This document shows positions 33,843 through 45,000 of a DNA stretch of 64,000 nucleotides, in pieces (the first letter of the stretch is position 1; each line of letters starts with the position of its first letter). Source of the stretch: Streptomyces verrucosisporus (lineage in GTDB: Bacteria > Actinomycetota > Actinomycetes > Streptomycetales > Streptomycetaceae); assembly GCF_017114865.1 (NCBI RefSeq), contig NZ_JADEYH010000004.1, positions 62,001 to 126,000 of the forward strand. Reading direction: 5' to 3'. The notes beneath the pieces were generated by a model. It was not told where the DNA came from and ran no database searches. It saw only the letters and a list, made by a program, of their open reading frames with translations. Made by a program: the position numbers and the translations under genes.

Positions 33843-36296
33843 GTGAGCCCGACCACAGATCGTCACGGTGCCGGTGCCGGTGCCGACCCCCCGCGGGGCG
33901 GCCCGGTGGTGTTCGTGCTGGACGGGGACGGGACGGTGCTGCGGTGCACGGACGGCGTGCTCGACCTGATCGGCCGTTCGGCCGACCAGGTCCGCGGACG
34001 GCCGATGGCGGAGTTCGCCACCGCGCCCGGCCCCTGGGACAGAGCCGCCGGCGGTCTCGGTCCGGAGCCCGTGGAACTCCGCACGACCCTGCGCCACCGG
34101 GACGGCACGCCGGTCGATGTGGACGCCGAGGTGCTGCCTCTGCCCGCCGGCGGCGAGGCGCGCCTGCTGATGTGCGTCGCCCCGTCCGCCGCCGGGCGGC
34201 GCTGGACGGAGGACCAGTCGCTCATCCGCGCGCTGTTCGGCCAGAGCCGCATCGGCCTGGTGGTCCACGACACCGAGTTGCACACGACCCGCGCGAACCT
34301 CGGTTCGGAGTTCTTCGGCGTCCCCCTGCCCGCGAAGCCCTGGCAGCACGCTCCCGGCCTGAACCTGCGGTCGATCCTCGTGCCGGAGGACGCCGCCGCG
34401 GTCGAGGAGCAGTGGCGGCGGGTCCTGCGGACCGGCGAGGCGGTCATCGACTGGGAGCACTCGGCGCGGCCTCTGAACGCGCCCGACCAGGAGCGGATCC
34501 TGTCCTCCTCGGCCTTCCGGCTCGAGGACAGCCATGGCCGCGCCATCGGGGTCGCCGCGGTCTTCACCGACATCACCGAGCAGTACACCGCGCGGCGGAG
34601 GCTGGCCCTTCTGCACGCCGCCGCCGCGCGGCTGGGGCAGACCCTGGACATCGCCCACAACTCCGGGGAGCTGGCCCGGATCCTGGTGCCCGACTTCGCG
34701 GATCTGGCCTGCGTGGACCTGGTGGAGAAGGTGATCCAGGGGGACGATCCCGGGGCCTTCTCCGCCGAGACGCCGCTGCGCCGGATCGCGGTGGCCCCGG
34801 CGGACGGCTCATGGCCGGCCGAGATGTACCAGCGCGGGGACTCCATCCACGCCAAGGATCTGGAGAGCGACGCCCTCCGCGACGGCCAGGCCGTGCTCGT
34901 GCCCGATCTGGACGACCTGGGGAAGCGGCTGGCTCCCTACCGGGAGCGGCAGCGGCTGCTGTTCCCGGAGGCGGCCGCCTCGGCGCTGATCGTCCCGCTG
35001 CGCGCCCGGGGGCGGGTGCTGGGCGTGCTGGGCCTGTGGCGCGGCCGGGACCGGCTCCCCTTCGGGGTGAACGACGTGCCCCTGGCGGAGGAGATCGCCT
35101 CCCGGGCCGCGCTCAGCGTGGAGAACTCCCGCCGGTACACCTCCGAGCTGCGTACCGTGGAGACCCTGCAGCGCAGTCTGCTGCCCCCGGCCGGAGTGGA
35201 GCTCACCGCGGCCGAGACCGCCGGCACCTACGTACCGGCCGGCACCGCCGCGGGGATCGGCGGGAGTTGGTACGACGTCATCCCCCTGTCCTCCACGCGG
35301 GTAGCGTTCGTCATCGGCGACGTGGCCGGGCACGGGCTGGGCGCGACGGCCACCATGGGCCGGCTGCGCACCGCCGTGCAGACCCTCGCCGACCTCGACC
35401 TCCCTCCCGAGGAACTCCTCACCCACCTCGACGATCTGGCCACCCGCCTGGCCTACACCGAACCGCAGCCGGACGGCAGCGCGGGCGGGGTCGTGGGGGC
35501 GAGCTGCCTGTACTGCGTCTACGACCCGGTCACCGGGCGCTGCGCGATGGCCAGCGCCGGCCATCCACCGCCGATCCTGACCAGCGCCGAAGGGCGCACC
35601 CGCCATGTGGACCTCAAGCTTGGGCCCGCCCTGGGGGTGGGCGGCATGCCCTTCGAGCCCGTCGAACTCCACCTGGGCCCGGGCAGCGTACTGGCCTTCT
35701 ACACCAACCAGTTGGTGGCCCACGACGAGACGTCATCCGAGGGCCTGACGCGGCGGCTGCGCGAGAGTCTGCACGCCGCGGTGGAGACCGGGGGCTCCCC
35801 CGCCGACATCGGACGCACCGCCGTCGACCGGGTCCTGACCGAACCGGCGGCCGACGACATCGCCCTTCTCGTCGCCCGGGTGCGGGCACTGCCCGAAGGC
35901 TCCACCGTGGCCTGGCGGTTCACCGCCGACCCGACCGTCGTCGGCCAGGCCCGCGAACTGGTCACCGCCCAGCTCACCGCCTGGGACCTGGAGGAGATGG
36001 CCTTCACCACCGAGCTGATCGTCAGCGAACTGGTCACCAACGCCATCCGTTACGCCGGCTCCCCCATCGGGCTGCGGCTGATCAAGGACAAGACCCTGAT
36101 CTGCGAGGTCTCCGACCCCAGCCAGACCCAGCCCCATCTGCGCCGGGCCCGGCTGACCGACGAGGGCGGCCGGGGGCTGTTCCTCATCGCCCAGCTCGCG
36201 CACCGCTGGGGAAGCCGCTACACCCCCTCCGGCAAGACCATCTGGACCGAGCAGGCGCTGAGCGCCGTTCCCGAGATCCCCCTGGACGTCTTCTGA
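33843..36296 (+). CDS. PAS-GAF-PP2C phosphatase with C-terminal anti-sigma-type HATPase domain
   Basis: About 817 residues: PAS-like (about 20-120), a second PAS (about 125-250), GAF (about 255-430), PP2C/SpoIIE (about 440-640: GIGGSWYDVIPL, VIGDVAGHGLGA) and an RsbW/SpoIIAB-like kinase domain (about 680-810: ELIVSELVTNAIRYAG with the N-box Asn, DEGGRGLFLI). One protein therefore carries both the phosphatase and the kinase activities that set STAS phosphorylation. Start uncertain: GTG 33843 has GAGG 8 bases upstream; an in-frame ATG at 33825 would add six residues. The phosphatase acidic motif near YTNQLVAHDE differs from the usual YTDGLVE (Asn-Gln for Asp-Gly). Confidence 0.88.
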   Translation: MSPTTDRHGAGAGADPPRGGPVVFVLDGDGTVLRCTDGVLDLIGRSADQVRGRPMAEFATAPGPWDRAAGGLGPEPVELRTTLRHRDGTPVDVDAEVLPLPAGGEARLLMCVAPSAAGRRWTEDQSLIRALFGQSRIGLVVHDTELHTTRANLGSEFFGVPLPAKPWQHAPGLNLRSILVPEDAAAVEEQWRRVLRTGEAVIDWEHSARPLNAPDQERILSSSAFRLEDSHGRAIGVAAVFTDITEQYTARRRLALLHAAAARLGQTLDIAHNSGELARILVPDFADLACVDLVEKVIQGDDPGAFSAETPLRRIAVAPADGSWPAEMYQRGDSIHAKDLESDALRDGQAVLVPDLDDLGKRLAPYRERQRLLFPEAAASALIVPLRARGRVLGVLGLWRGRDRLPFGVNDVPLAEEIASRAALSVENSRRYTSELRTVETLQRSLLPPAGVELTAAETAGTYVPAGTAAGIGGSWYDVIPLSSTRVAFVIGDVAGHGLGATATMGRLRTAVQTLADLDLPPEELLTHLDDLATRLAYTEPQPDGSAGGVVGASCLYCVYDPVTGRCAMASAGHPPPILTSAEGRTRHVDLKLGPALGVGGMPFEPVELHLGPGSVLAFYTNQLVAHDETSSEGLTRRLRESLHAAVETGGSPADIGRTAVDRVLTEPAADDIALLVARVRALPEGSTVAWRFTADPTVVGQARELVTAQLTAWDLEEMAFTTELIVSELVTNAIRYAGSPIGLRLIKDKTLICEVSDPSQTQPHLRRARLTDEGGRGLFLIAQLAHRWGSRYTPSGKTIWTEQALSAVPEIPLDVF

Positions 36297-36598
36297 GTCC
36301 TGCCCGGCCGGGCTCCCCCGGAGGCCGGGCGGTCGGGCAGGGCGGTCGGGCAGGGGGGCGGGGGACGGCGGGCACGGTGTCGTCCGTTCCCTGACGCGGA
36401 ATCACACGCATACCGTGTCCGGGCCGTTCGGGTGAGGTTCCCGCGAAACCCTCCGCCGGATTCCACGGCGCTTCGCGGCCGGATCCCGGTCTCGCAGGTG
36501 TCGGCCGCCCGCGAGCGGCTACCCGGGTAGGGAGAGCCGTTCCCGGCACTCCTCGACAGCGCGGCCCTCCGCCGACGCCGACGTACGGGAGCACACCC
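36297..36598. other. Intergenic region after the PP2C-HATPase gene
   Basis: 302 bases. It begins with a likely terminator (8-bp arms 36299-36306 and 36334-36341), followed by a 13-base tandem repeat GCGGTCGGGCAGG (36329-36341, 36342-36354). No further gene or motif is convincing. Confidence 0.5.
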
Positions 36599-37756
36599 GT
36601 GGCCCACATACCGCCGAACACCATCACGCGCGACACCACGCGCGGCCCGGCCCGCAGCCTCGCGCGTACCGCCGGCGCGCGGCGGGCCGAACGCGACCTG
36701 TGGGGGCTGCTGCTGGTGGCGTGCGCGGTGCCGCTCACCGGATCGGTGCTCGACTTCGCCCGGCTGTCCGGCGCACCGGTGGACGGCTGGTCCGGCGCGG
36801 TGCTTCCGTGGCTGCGGCTGCTGTGCTCGCTGGCCGCGGGCCGCTGGCTGGCCGGGCTGCTCGCACAGCGCCGCGCGCCGCGGCTTCGTGGTGCCGCCCT
36901 CGTCGTGGCGGCCGTCGCCGGTGCCGCCCGCGTCGCCGACCTGGTGCGGGCCGGTGAGGTTCAGGGGGTGGTGGGCAGTGTCGCCACCACCGCTCTGCTG
37001 GCCTGGCTCTGCGGCGAGTTGGCGGCGCGGCACGGGGCCGGGTGGCGCGGACTGGGGGTCGGTCCGTCCGGTGCGCGGCCCGCCGCCGAACGGCTGACGG
37101 CCGCGATGGTCTCCGGGGCGGTCTTCGTCCTCGCCTACACCACCGTCACCTGGATGGCGGGCCTCCAGACGGGTCTGCCCGCGGCCGCGCCCTGGCTGCC
37201 CGTTCTGGACCGCGCCCAGAGCGCGGCACTGGGCTGGAGCGGCCCCGCGGATATGGTGGCCAACATCCTGTTCACGGGCGTCGCCGAGGAGATGGTGCTG
37301 GTGGGCGCCGTCGTCGTGCTGGGCCGTGCGGCGGGACGCCCGCTGTGGGCAGCCTGCGCGCTCAGCCTGCTGCTGCGGGTGGCGGCGCACCTGTACCTGG
37401 GCGTACCCGGCATCGCCCTGCTGCTGCTCGGCTCGTGCGCCCTGCTGCTCTATCTGCGCTGCCACAGGCTCACCCCACTGGTCGCCGGGCACATCGCCTA
37501 CGACCTGACGGCGTCTTTCGCCCCTTCTCCGGAGGTACTGGGCGACTGCGTCCTCGCCGTCCTGCTGGGCACCGGGGCGGCGTTCGCGGCGTGGCTGCTG
37601 TGGTTCGCCCCGGCCGACCCCCGCGGCCGTGAGGCGCCCGGTGGGGAAGGCGGATCGCGCGGGGCCGTCTCCCCTGGGTCCGGCGGCCGCTCCGCGGGCG
37701 CTCCGGGGGCCGGGTGCCCGGACGGTGCCGTTGCCGCCGACGGCCCGCACACGTAA
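36599..37756 (+). CDS. CPBP family intramembrane metalloprotease
   Basis: 385 residues with about nine membrane helices. The CPBP (Abi/CAAX-protease-like) motifs are present: [10 protein letters not shown] with the EE pair, [13 protein letters not shown] and LVAGHIAYD, supplying catalytic Glu and His residues. The last 50 residues are a Gly/Ala/Pro-rich tail. GTG follows GGGAG. Substrate unknown. Confidence 0.85.
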   Translation: MAHIPPNTITRDTTRGPARSLARTAGARRAERDLWGLLLVACAVPLTGSVLDFARLSGAPVDGWSGAVLPWLRLLCSLAAGRWLAGLLAQRRAPRLRGAALVVAAVAGAARVADLVRAGEVQGVVGSVATTALLAWLCGELAARHGAGWRGLGVGPSGARPAAERLTAAMVSGAVFVLAYTTVTWMAGLQTGLPAAAPWLPVLDRAQSAALGWSGPADMVANILFTGVAEEMVLVGAVVVLGRAAGRPLWAACALSLLLRVAAHLYLGVPGIALLLLGSCALLLYLRCHRLTPLVAGHIAYDLTASFAPSPEVLGDCVLAVLLGTGAAFAAWLLWFAPADPRGREAPGGEGGSRGAVSPGSGGRSAGAPGAGCPDGAVAADGPHT

Positions 37757-37971
37757 GACATAAGACAGAAGGCGCAATGGCGGCATTCCTTTCACACGCC
37801 CACCGAAGGGTCAAAAGCCGGTGGAGCCGGACGGCGGTGTTATTCACGTCGGGGCGGCCCCTCGGACGAGACCGCCCGTGGAGAGGACGGGAACCGGGAC
37901 CGCGGGAGCGCGCCGGACAGGCATCGCCGCCGTGGTACCGGTCGGAGCTGGTGGGTCGAGAGGACACGGGC

Positions 37972-39684
37972 ATGGCACTGCGGACGGACGAGCCGAAACA
38001 GGCACAGGAGCGGAGGAAATCCCTGGGAACGGTGGCGGTCGAGTGGATGACCACCACCGACCACAAGAAGATCGGCACCCTCTACCTCATCAGCTCCTTC
38101 GGCTTCTTCACGCTCGCCGGCGTGCTGGCCCTGCTGATCCGGGCCGAGCTGGCCCGCCCGGGCACGCAGATCCTCTCCAACTACCAGTACAACCAGTCGT
38201 TCACCATGCACGGCGCGATCATGCTGCTGCTGTTCGCCACCCCGCTGTTCGCCGGCTTCGCGAACTGGATCATGCCGCTGCAGATCGGCGCGCCCGACGT
38301 GGCGTTCCCGCGGCTGAACATGTTCGCCTACTGGCTGTACCTCTTCGGCGGGCTGATCGCGGTCTCCTCCTACCTCACGCCCGACGGCGCGGCCGATTTC
38401 GGCTGGACCGCGTACACGCCGCTGTCGGACGACACCCGCACCCCCCAGGTCGGCGGCGATCTGTGGATCATGGGCTTCGGCCTGGGCGGCTTCGGCACGA
38501 TCCTGGGCGCGGTCAACTTCATCACCACGATCATCTGCATGCGCGCTCCGGGCATGACGATGTTCCGGATGCCGATCTTCACCTGGAACGTGCTGCTGAC
38601 CAGTGTCCTGGTCCTGCTGGCCTTCCCGCCGCTGGCCGCCGCGCTCTTCGCCCTCGAGTCGGACCGGGTCTTCCAGTCGCACATCTTCGACCCGTCCAAC
38701 GGCGGCGCGCTGCTGTGGCAGCACCTGTTCTGGTTCTTCGGCCACCCGGAGGTCTACATCATCGCGCTGCCGTTCTTCGGCATCGTCTCCGAGATCATCC
38801 CGGTCTTCAGCCGCAAGCCGATCTTCGGCTACATCGGCCTGATCGGCGCCACCATCGCCATCACCGGCCTGTCGATCACCGTGTGGGCGCACCACATGTT
38901 CGCCACCGGCGGTGTGCTGCTGCCGTTCTTCTCCTTCATGTCCTTCCTGATCGCGGTGCCCACCGGTGTGAAGTTCTTCAACTGGCTGGGCACGATGTGG
39001 AAGGGCTCGCTGAGCTTCGAGACGCCGATGCTGTGGGTGATCGGCTTCCTGGTCACCTTCCTCTTCGGCGGTCTGACCGGCGTCCTCCTGGCCTCCCCGC
39101 CGCTGGACTGGCATGTGACCGACAGCTACTTCGTGGTGGCGCACTTCCACTACGTGGTCTTCGGCACGGTCGTCTTCGCGATGTTCGCCGGCTTCCACTT
39201 CTGGTGGCCGAAGTTCACCGGGAAGATGCTCGACGAGCGGCTCGGCAAGATCACCTTCTGGGTGCTGTTCATCGGCTTCCACATGACCTTCCTGGTCCAG
39301 CACTGGCTGGGCGCGGAGGGCATGCCGCGCCGGTACGTCGACTACCTGGCGGCCGACGGTTTCACCGCGCTGAACACCGTCTCCACCATCGGCTCGTTCC
39401 TGCTGGGCATGTCGTTCATGGTGTTCTGGTACAACGTCTGGAAGACGGTGAAGTACGCGCCGAAGGTCGCCGTGGACGACCCGTGGGGCTACGGACGCTC
39501 GCTGGAGTGGGCGACCTCCTGCCCGCCGCCGCGGCACAACTTCGTCACCCTGCCGAAGGTCCGCTCCGAATCCCCGGCGTTCGACCTGCACCATCCGGAC
39601 GTCGCGGCCATCGACCAGGCCGAGAACGTCGGACGCAGGGACATCGCCGACGTCACCCCGGAGCGGCGCGGCGACATGGGGTGA
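37972..39684 (+). CDS. ctaD: Cytochrome c oxidase subunit I (aa3 type)
   Basis: 570 residues, 12 membrane helices. Ligand motifs are intact: [13 protein letters not shown] (heme a His), [10 protein letters not shown] (CuB His and cross-linked Tyr), [10 protein letters not shown] (CuB His pair) and [15 protein letters not shown] (two heme histidines). It is the core subunit of the terminal oxidase. Subunits II-IV and the qcr genes are absent, so this is a stand-alone copy; some streptomycetes carry such a second ctaD away from the main cluster. The ATG at 37972 starts the conserved region; the longer open frame upstream is not conserved-looking. Confidence 0.95.
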   Translation: MALRTDEPKQAQERRKSLGTVAVEWMTTTDHKKIGTLYLISSFGFFTLAGVLALLIRAELARPGTQILSNYQYNQSFTMHGAIMLLLFATPLFAGFANWIMPLQIGAPDVAFPRLNMFAYWLYLFGGLIAVSSYLTPDGAADFGWTAYTPLSDDTRTPQVGGDLWIMGFGLGGFGTILGAVNFITTIICMRAPGMTMFRMPIFTWNVLLTSVLVLLAFPPLAAALFALESDRVFQSHIFDPSNGGALLWQHLFWFFGHPEVYIIALPFFGIVSEIIPVFSRKPIFGYIGLIGATIAITGLSITVWAHHMFATGGVLLPFFSFMSFLIAVPTGVKFFNWLGTMWKGSLSFETPMLWVIGFLVTFLFGGLTGVLLASPPLDWHVTDSYFVVAHFHYVVFGTVVFAMFAGFHFWWPKFTGKMLDERLGKITFWVLFIGFHMTFLVQHWLGAEGMPRRYVDYLAADGFTALNTVSTIGSFLLGMSFMVFWYNVWKTVKYAPKVAVDDPWGYGRSLEWATSCPPPRHNFVTLPKVRSESPAFDLHHPDVAAIDQAENVGRRDIADVTPERRGDMG

Positions 39685-39799
39685 CCGTCGAGCCGGACGC
39701 AAAGGATCCGCAAACGGTGTAATCCAGGCATCCCCGGGAACGCGGTCCCCACGTCGGCGCACGCCGCCGGCCGGCGCTTCGACCTTTCGGGAGGACGAG

Positions 39800-40219
39800 A
39801 TGGCCACGCACGGCAGGAACAAGACCGGCCCCGCCCGGGACGACGAGCTCAAGCACGAGATGGAGGGCGAGCTCCGCGCGGGCCGGTCGCTCCGCATGGA
39901 GGAGGACCACGAACTCCAGCCCTCGGGCGAGGACCAGCCCGATGTGGACCGCGCGCCGGACACCGTGCTCACCGGCGGCACGCCTCCGGGGATGGACCAC
40001 GGCGACGTCGAGGTCCGCAGTGAGCTGGCCCGGCACCTGGGCCTGGGGCTCTACCCGGCCGACCGCGACGCCGTGCTCGGCAAACTGCGCGAGAACAACG
40101 CCCCCGACCGTCTGCTGGGCCTGGCGGAGAGGCTGCCGGCCGGGCAGGAGTTCCGGAACATCCAGGACATCGCCCGGGCCCTCGGGCTGGGGGTCGAGGA
40201 CACCAGCCACCGCACCTGA
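39800..40219 (+). CDS. DUF2795 domain protein
   Basis: 139 residues: a hydrophilic, acidic N-terminus and a DUF2795 domain in the last 60 residues (LGLGLYPADRDAVLGKLREN, LLGLAERLPAGQEFRNIQDI). Family function is unknown. GGGAGGA ribosome site. Followed by two hairpins. Confidence 0.88.
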   Translation: MATHGRNKTGPARDDELKHEMEGELRAGRSLRMEEDHELQPSGEDQPDVDRAPDTVLTGGTPPGMDHGDVEVRSELARHLGLGLYPADRDAVLGKLRENNAPDRLLGLAERLPAGQEFRNIQDIARALGLGVEDTSHRT

Positions 40220-40253
40220 CGGCGTCGGCCCGGGTACGCCTCCCGCCGGGGAC

Positions 40254-40322
40254 GGGTGGACGTCCGCGTCCACCCGGACGCCGCACCGCCCGGAGTCTTG
40301 GTGCTCCGGGCGGTGCGGCGTC
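40254..40322 (+). terminator. Tandem hairpin terminators after the DUF2795 gene
   Basis: First stem of 9 bp (GGGTGGACG 40254-40262 with 40267-40275), then a perfect 19-bp stem (40277-40295 with 40304-40322). Confidence 0.8.
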
Positions 40323-40426
40323 TTGCGGGGCGGGCGTTCGCCCGTCCCCGGCGGGAGGCGGCAGCGAGGAGAGCCGGGGAACCGGCGGCACGGAAGAGAC
40401 GGCGAGACGGAGGAAGAAAGGCGGAC

Positions 40427-41308
40427 ATGAGCGACCAGCAGCAGGACCCCACCCGGCAGCACCCGCGGCCGGAGTTCCCCCAGCAGGATCAGCCGCACCC
40501 CGGCCTGACCGGGCGGATGGAACCCGAACCCGACCACGGCGAGTCGTCCTACCGTGGCAGCGGCCGCCTGACGGACCGGAGGACGGTCGTCACCGGCGGC
40601 GACTCGGGCATCGGACGCGCCGTGGCCCTCGCCTTCGCGCGGGAGGGCGCGGACGTGCTGTTCACCTACCTCGCCCAGGAGGAGAAGGACGCCCGGGAGA
40701 CGGCACGGCTGGTCGAGGAGGCCGGCCGGAAGGCCGTGCCCCTGCTGTGCGACATCCGCGAGGAGTCCGAGTGCCGCCGGCTGGTGGACCGGGCGGTGGC
40801 GGAGTTCGGGCGCATCGACGTCCTGGTGAACAACGCGGCCTTCCAGATGGCGCGGCCCGAGAGCATCGAGGGTATCGACACCGAGCAGTTCGACCGGACG
40901 ATGCGCACCAACCTCTACGGCATGTTCTGGCTCTCCAAACTGTCCCTGCCCCACATCCCCTCGGGTGGCAGCATCATCAACACCACCTCGGTGCAGGGGT
41001 ACAAGCCCAGCCCCCATCTGCTCGACTACGCCATGACCAAGGGCGCCATCGTCACCTTCACCCAGGGGCTCGCCCAGTACCTGGCCGAACGGGGCATCCG
41101 GGTCAACGCCGTCGCCCCGGGGCCGGTGTGGACCCCGCTGATCCCCTCGACGATGCCCGACACCTCGGAGTTCGGCGCGCAGTCCCCGCTGGGACGGCCC
41201 GCCCAGCCCGCCGAGATGGCCCCGGCCTATGTCTTCCTGGCCTCCCGGGAGGCGAGTTACATCACCGCCGAGGTCGTCAACGCCACCGGCGGGACCCCGC
41301 TGCCCTGA
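40427..41308 (+). CDS. SDR oxidoreductase, general-stress-protein-39/YhdF type
   Basis: 293 residues. A Gln/Pro-rich N-terminal extension (1-50, typical of this subgroup: HPGLTGRMEPEPDHGESSY) precedes the Rossmann fold with TGGDSGIGRAVA, DVLVNNAAFQM, TTSVQGY, YAMTK (YxxxK) and GPVWTPLIPSTMP. Homologues in Bacillus are general stress proteins. ATG at 40427 follows GGAGGAAGAAAGG. Confidence 0.92.
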   Translation: MSDQQQDPTRQHPRPEFPQQDQPHPGLTGRMEPEPDHGESSYRGSGRLTDRRTVVTGGDSGIGRAVALAFAREGADVLFTYLAQEEKDARETARLVEEAGRKAVPLLCDIREESECRRLVDRAVAEFGRIDVLVNNAAFQMARPESIEGIDTEQFDRTMRTNLYGMFWLSKLSLPHIPSGGSIINTTSVQGYKPSPHLLDYAMTKGAIVTFTQGLAQYLAERGIRVNAVAPGPVWTPLIPSTMPDTSEFGAQSPLGRPAQPAEMAPAYVFLASREASYITAEVVNATGGTPLP

Positions 41309-41359
41309 CGCCCCGCCGGCAGGACCCGCGGACCTGACGGGTGCTCACCGAACACACCC

Positions 41360-41384
41360 GCATGGCCGCAGCCCTTCCGGGTAG
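41360..41384 (+). promoter_or_regulatory. Possible SigB-type promoter for SRPBCC gene
   Basis: GCAT (41360-41363), 15-base spacer, GGGTAG (41379-41384), about 60 bases before the start codon. The last -10 base departs from the consensus. Confidence 0.35.
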
Positions 41385-41445
41385 GCGTGAGACAACGACA
41401 CAAAGCGTCACATACCAGTCATCACAGCGAGAGAAGGGATGCTGG

Positions 41446-41895
41446 ATGTCTCACGTCGAGGAGTCGATCGAGGTCCGCGTGCCGGTGCGCACCGCGTACA
41501 ACCAGTGGACCCAGTTCGAGAGCTTCCCCGAGTTCATGGAAGGCGTCGAGCGGGTCGAGCAAAAGGACGACACGCTGACCCACTGGGTGACCAAGGTCGC
41601 CGGCGCCGAGCGGGAGTTCGACGCCCGCATCACCGAGCAGATCCCGGACGAGCGGGTGGCGTGGACGACGGTCGACGGCGAGGCCAAGCAGGCCGGTGTG
41701 GTCACCTTCCACCGGCTGGACGACAGCACGACCAAGGTGATGCTCCAGATGGACCACGACCCCGAGGGCGCGACGGACACCGTCGGCGACAAGCTCGGCG
41801 TGGTCCGCCACCGCGCCAAGGGCGACCTGAAGCGGTTCAAGGAGTTCATCGAGAAGCGTGGTGCGGAGACGGGCGCCTGGCGCGGCCAGGTCTGA
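41446..41895 (+). CDS. SRPBCC family (START-like) cyclase/dehydrase-type protein
   Basis: 149 residues; residues 1-125 form a polyketide-cyclase/START-like fold (SIEVRVPVRTAYNQWTQFES, FPEFMEGVERVEQ, PDERVAWTTVDGEAKQAGVV). Small proteins of this type are common in Streptomyces stress regions and bind hydrophobic ligands. The ATG at 41446 is preceded by GAAGGG; an in-frame GTG 35 codons upstream is rejected because the upstream codons are not conserved-looking. Confidence 0.88.
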   Translation: MSHVEESIEVRVPVRTAYNQWTQFESFPEFMEGVERVEQKDDTLTHWVTKVAGAEREFDARITEQIPDERVAWTTVDGEAKQAGVVTFHRLDDSTTKVMLQMDHDPEGATDTVGDKLGVVRHRAKGDLKRFKEFIEKRGAETGAWRGQV

Positions 41896-41942
41896 TCCGG
41901 TCCTCCGACCGCGAGGGGGCTCCTCACCCCCCTGTCATGTGG

Positions 41943-42040
41943 CCGCGGCCCGTGACCACCTCCACGGTGGTCACGGGCCGCGGTTCTCCCATGCGTGCGG
42001 GAGGGGGCGTACGGCACGCCGTACGCCCCCTCCCGCACGC
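41943..42040. terminator. Two back-to-back long hairpins
   Basis: A perfect 18-bp stem (41943-41960 with 41966-41983) and a perfect 23-bp stem (41993-42015 with 42018-42040, two-base loop) between the convergent SRPBCC and P-type ATPase genes. Confidence 0.9.
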
Positions 42041-42044
42041 GGGC

Positions 42045-45000
42045 TCACTCCCCCGGCCGGCCCGGTGTCCCGTCCTTCCCCCCGGCGGGCTCCGGCGGGG
42101 CCCACCGCTCCGGTTCCGGCACCAGCCCGCGCACCACCGGGCCCGCGGCGGCGCCCAGCAGCGTGGCCGTGGTGATCGAGCCGAGGGTGATGCCCCAGGC
42201 GACGGGACCGAGCGGGGTGCAGCCGAAGAACTGGCTGACCCCGGGTGTCTGGATGACCCCCACCAGGGCCGCGGCCGAACCGATCCCGGCCGTCAGCACA
42301 TTGCGGTCCAGCCCGCCGGTGAGCAGCGTCTGCGCGAGCTGGGTGCCCACCACCGAGGCCAGGGCCACCGTCCCGGCGCGCCGTCCCCGCCCGGTGAGCC
42401 TGGCCGCGCCCCAGGCCAGCCCGGCACCGAGCGTGGTGGTGGCGCCGCGCAGCAGCACCTCCTGGCTCAGGCCGGCGCCCAGGGAGCGGTCCGGCCCCTC
42501 GCTCAGCAGCCGCTCGCCGGCCTCCGTCGCCGGTTCGCGCACCGCGATGGCCAGCGCCGGGGCGAGGTCGGTGAGGAGGTTGACGAGCATGATCTGGCGG
42601 GCGTTCAGGGGCGAGCTGCCGGTCAGTGCGGCGGCCAGCACGCTGAAGGCCACCTCCCCGAGGTTGCCGCCGACGAGGATGGCCAGCGCGTCACGCACCG
42701 AGCCCCACATCGCGCGGCCCTCCAGCAGCGCGGCGATGATCGTCTCCAGCCGGTCGTCGCCGACGACCAGATCGGCGGCGGCGGTCGCGGCGGGCGTGCC
42801 GCGCCGCCCGAGCGCGATGCCCACGTCCGCCAGCCGGATGGCCGGTGCGTCGTTGGCGCCGTCCCCGGTCATCGCCACCACCCGCCCGATGCGCTGGTAC
42901 GCCTGGACGATGCGGACCTTGTGGTGGGGGCTGCACCGGGCGATGACGTCGAGCGTGGGCAGCAGTTCGTCGAGCTCCCCGTCGCTCAGCTCGTCGAGCT
43001 CGGCGCCCGTGCACACCTTCTGGTCGGGGTCCTCGCTGACGGTGGCCGCGATGGCGTCCGCGGTGGCGGGGTGGTCGCCGGTGAGCATCACCGTCTGCAC
43101 GCCGGCCGCCCGCAGCCGCGCGGTGGCCGGCGCGGCCGAGGAGCGCACCGGGTCGGCGAGGGCGACGAAACCGAGGAACGTCAGGCCGGCGACGGCCTCG
43201 TCGGTGAGATCCTCCCCCGTCTCCAGCGGGCGCTCCGCCACGGCCAGCACCCGCCGCCCGGCGCCGGCCAGTTCCTCGGCCGCGCCGGTCAGGCGCTCGC
43301 GGGCCGCCGCGTCGAGCTCCTTCTCCTTCCCGGCGTCCTTCCCGCCGCTCCCCTCCCGCAGCCGGGTGCAGCGCTCCAGCACGTTCTCGGGCGCCCCCTT
43401 GACGCTGAGCAGCGTTCCGCGCGAGGTACGGCCGGCGGTGGCGTGGTAGGCGCGGGACGGCTCGAACGGCAGGGCGTCGGTGCGCCGCCACTGCGGCGCG
43501 CCCTGGCGTACGGCCACCTTCGCGCGCCGGGCCCCGGCCGCCACCGCGCGGTCGGTCTGGTGCTCCATGGGCTCGGAGGCGCGGGCCGGCGGGGTGGCGC
43601 GCAGCGCGGCGCCCAGGATCTGCTTGCGGGCGGCGTCGAGCCGGTCGGCGGGCAGCTCGCGCCGGCCGTCGCTGACGGCGGCGAGCTGCAGATCGCCCTC
43701 GGTGAGGGTGCCGGTCTTGTCGAAGCAGAGCACGTCGGCGCGGCCGAGCGCCTCGATGGTGCGGGGGTTGCGCACCAGCGCGCCGTGGTCGGCCAGGCGG
43801 CGGGCGGCGGCGAGCTGGGCGGCGTTGACCAGCAGTGGCAGCCCCTCGGGCACGGAGGCGACGGCCAGGTTCACCGCCGAGGCGAGCGTGTCCGCCAGAG
43901 GGCGGCCGTGCAGCAGCCCGGATCCGGCGACCGCGGCGGCCGAGCCGAGCGCCAGCGGCAGGCTGGTCTTCGTCAGGGCGTGCAGCCGCGACTCCACTCC
44001 GGTGTCGGGGGCCTTCTGGCGGGCGGTGGCCAGGCTGCGCCCGACCTCGGTGGCGGATCCGGTGGCCACCACGACGGCCACCGCGGTGCCCGCCGAGACG
44101 GTGGTGCCCTCGTAGAGCATCGAGCGGCGGTCGGCGATCTGCGCGGCGACCACCGGCGCCGGGCCCTTGGCCACCGGCAGGGACTCGCCGGTCAGCGAGG
44201 ACTCGTCGACCTCCAGCCCCTCGCCCCGCAGCAGCCGGCAGTCGGCGGGGACGACCTCCTGGGAGCGCAGCACCACCACGTCCCCGACCACCAGATCCCC
44301 CGCGGCCACCAGGCGCTCGGTCCCGCCGCGCCGCACCCGTGCGCCGATCGCCGAACGGGCGAACAGTTCCTCCAGCGCCTTGTCGGTCCTGACCCGTTGA
44401 ACGGCGCCCACCAGGGCGGACGCGCCGGTGATGCCGGCCACCAGCGCCGCGTCGGTGCGCGAGCCCACGGCCGCCGACAGCGCGGCGCCCGCCGCGAGCA
44501 CCGGTGTGAGCGGGTTGGCCAGCTCCTCGATGAACGCGGCCGGCAGGCCGATGCGCGCCGGCTGCCCGGAGGTGGTGTCCCGGCCCGCCCGGTGCTCGGC
44601 CTCCTGCCTGCTCAGGCCCTCGTCGGCACTGCCCAACCGCTCCAGTACGCGGGCGGAGGGCATCAGGTGCCAGGGAGTGGTCTCCACCGGCGGGGTGACC
44701 GGGCGGGACAGCAGCTGCCGGGCCCGCCAGGTTCCCAGGCAGAACGCCGCGGTCCCGGCGCCGGTGCCCGCCGCGGCGCCGCGGGCCGTCGCCCGGGCGG
44801 GAGGCGCCTGAAGGGCCGCGACGGCGCCGACGCCGCTGCCGCCCGCGGCCAGGAACCGGCTCTCCCGGTCGACCTGGGCGGCCACCCCGACCGCGTCCAC
44901 GACCAGGCCCGCCGACTCCAGGTCGGTGCCGATCAGGATGTGCGCGCCCCAGGCCGGCGGATCGCCCTCGCGGTGCACGCCGATTCCGCAGTCGGCGGCG

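Noticed and set aside
33338..36394. A 1018-codon frame overlapping the PP2C-HATPase gene
   Set aside because: It is an alternative frame of the real gene with Arg/Pro/Gly-rich, motif-free translation.
40232..40237. GGGTAC before the SDR at 40427
   Set aside because: No GNNT at 14-16 bases upstream, and it lies ahead of two terminator hairpins.
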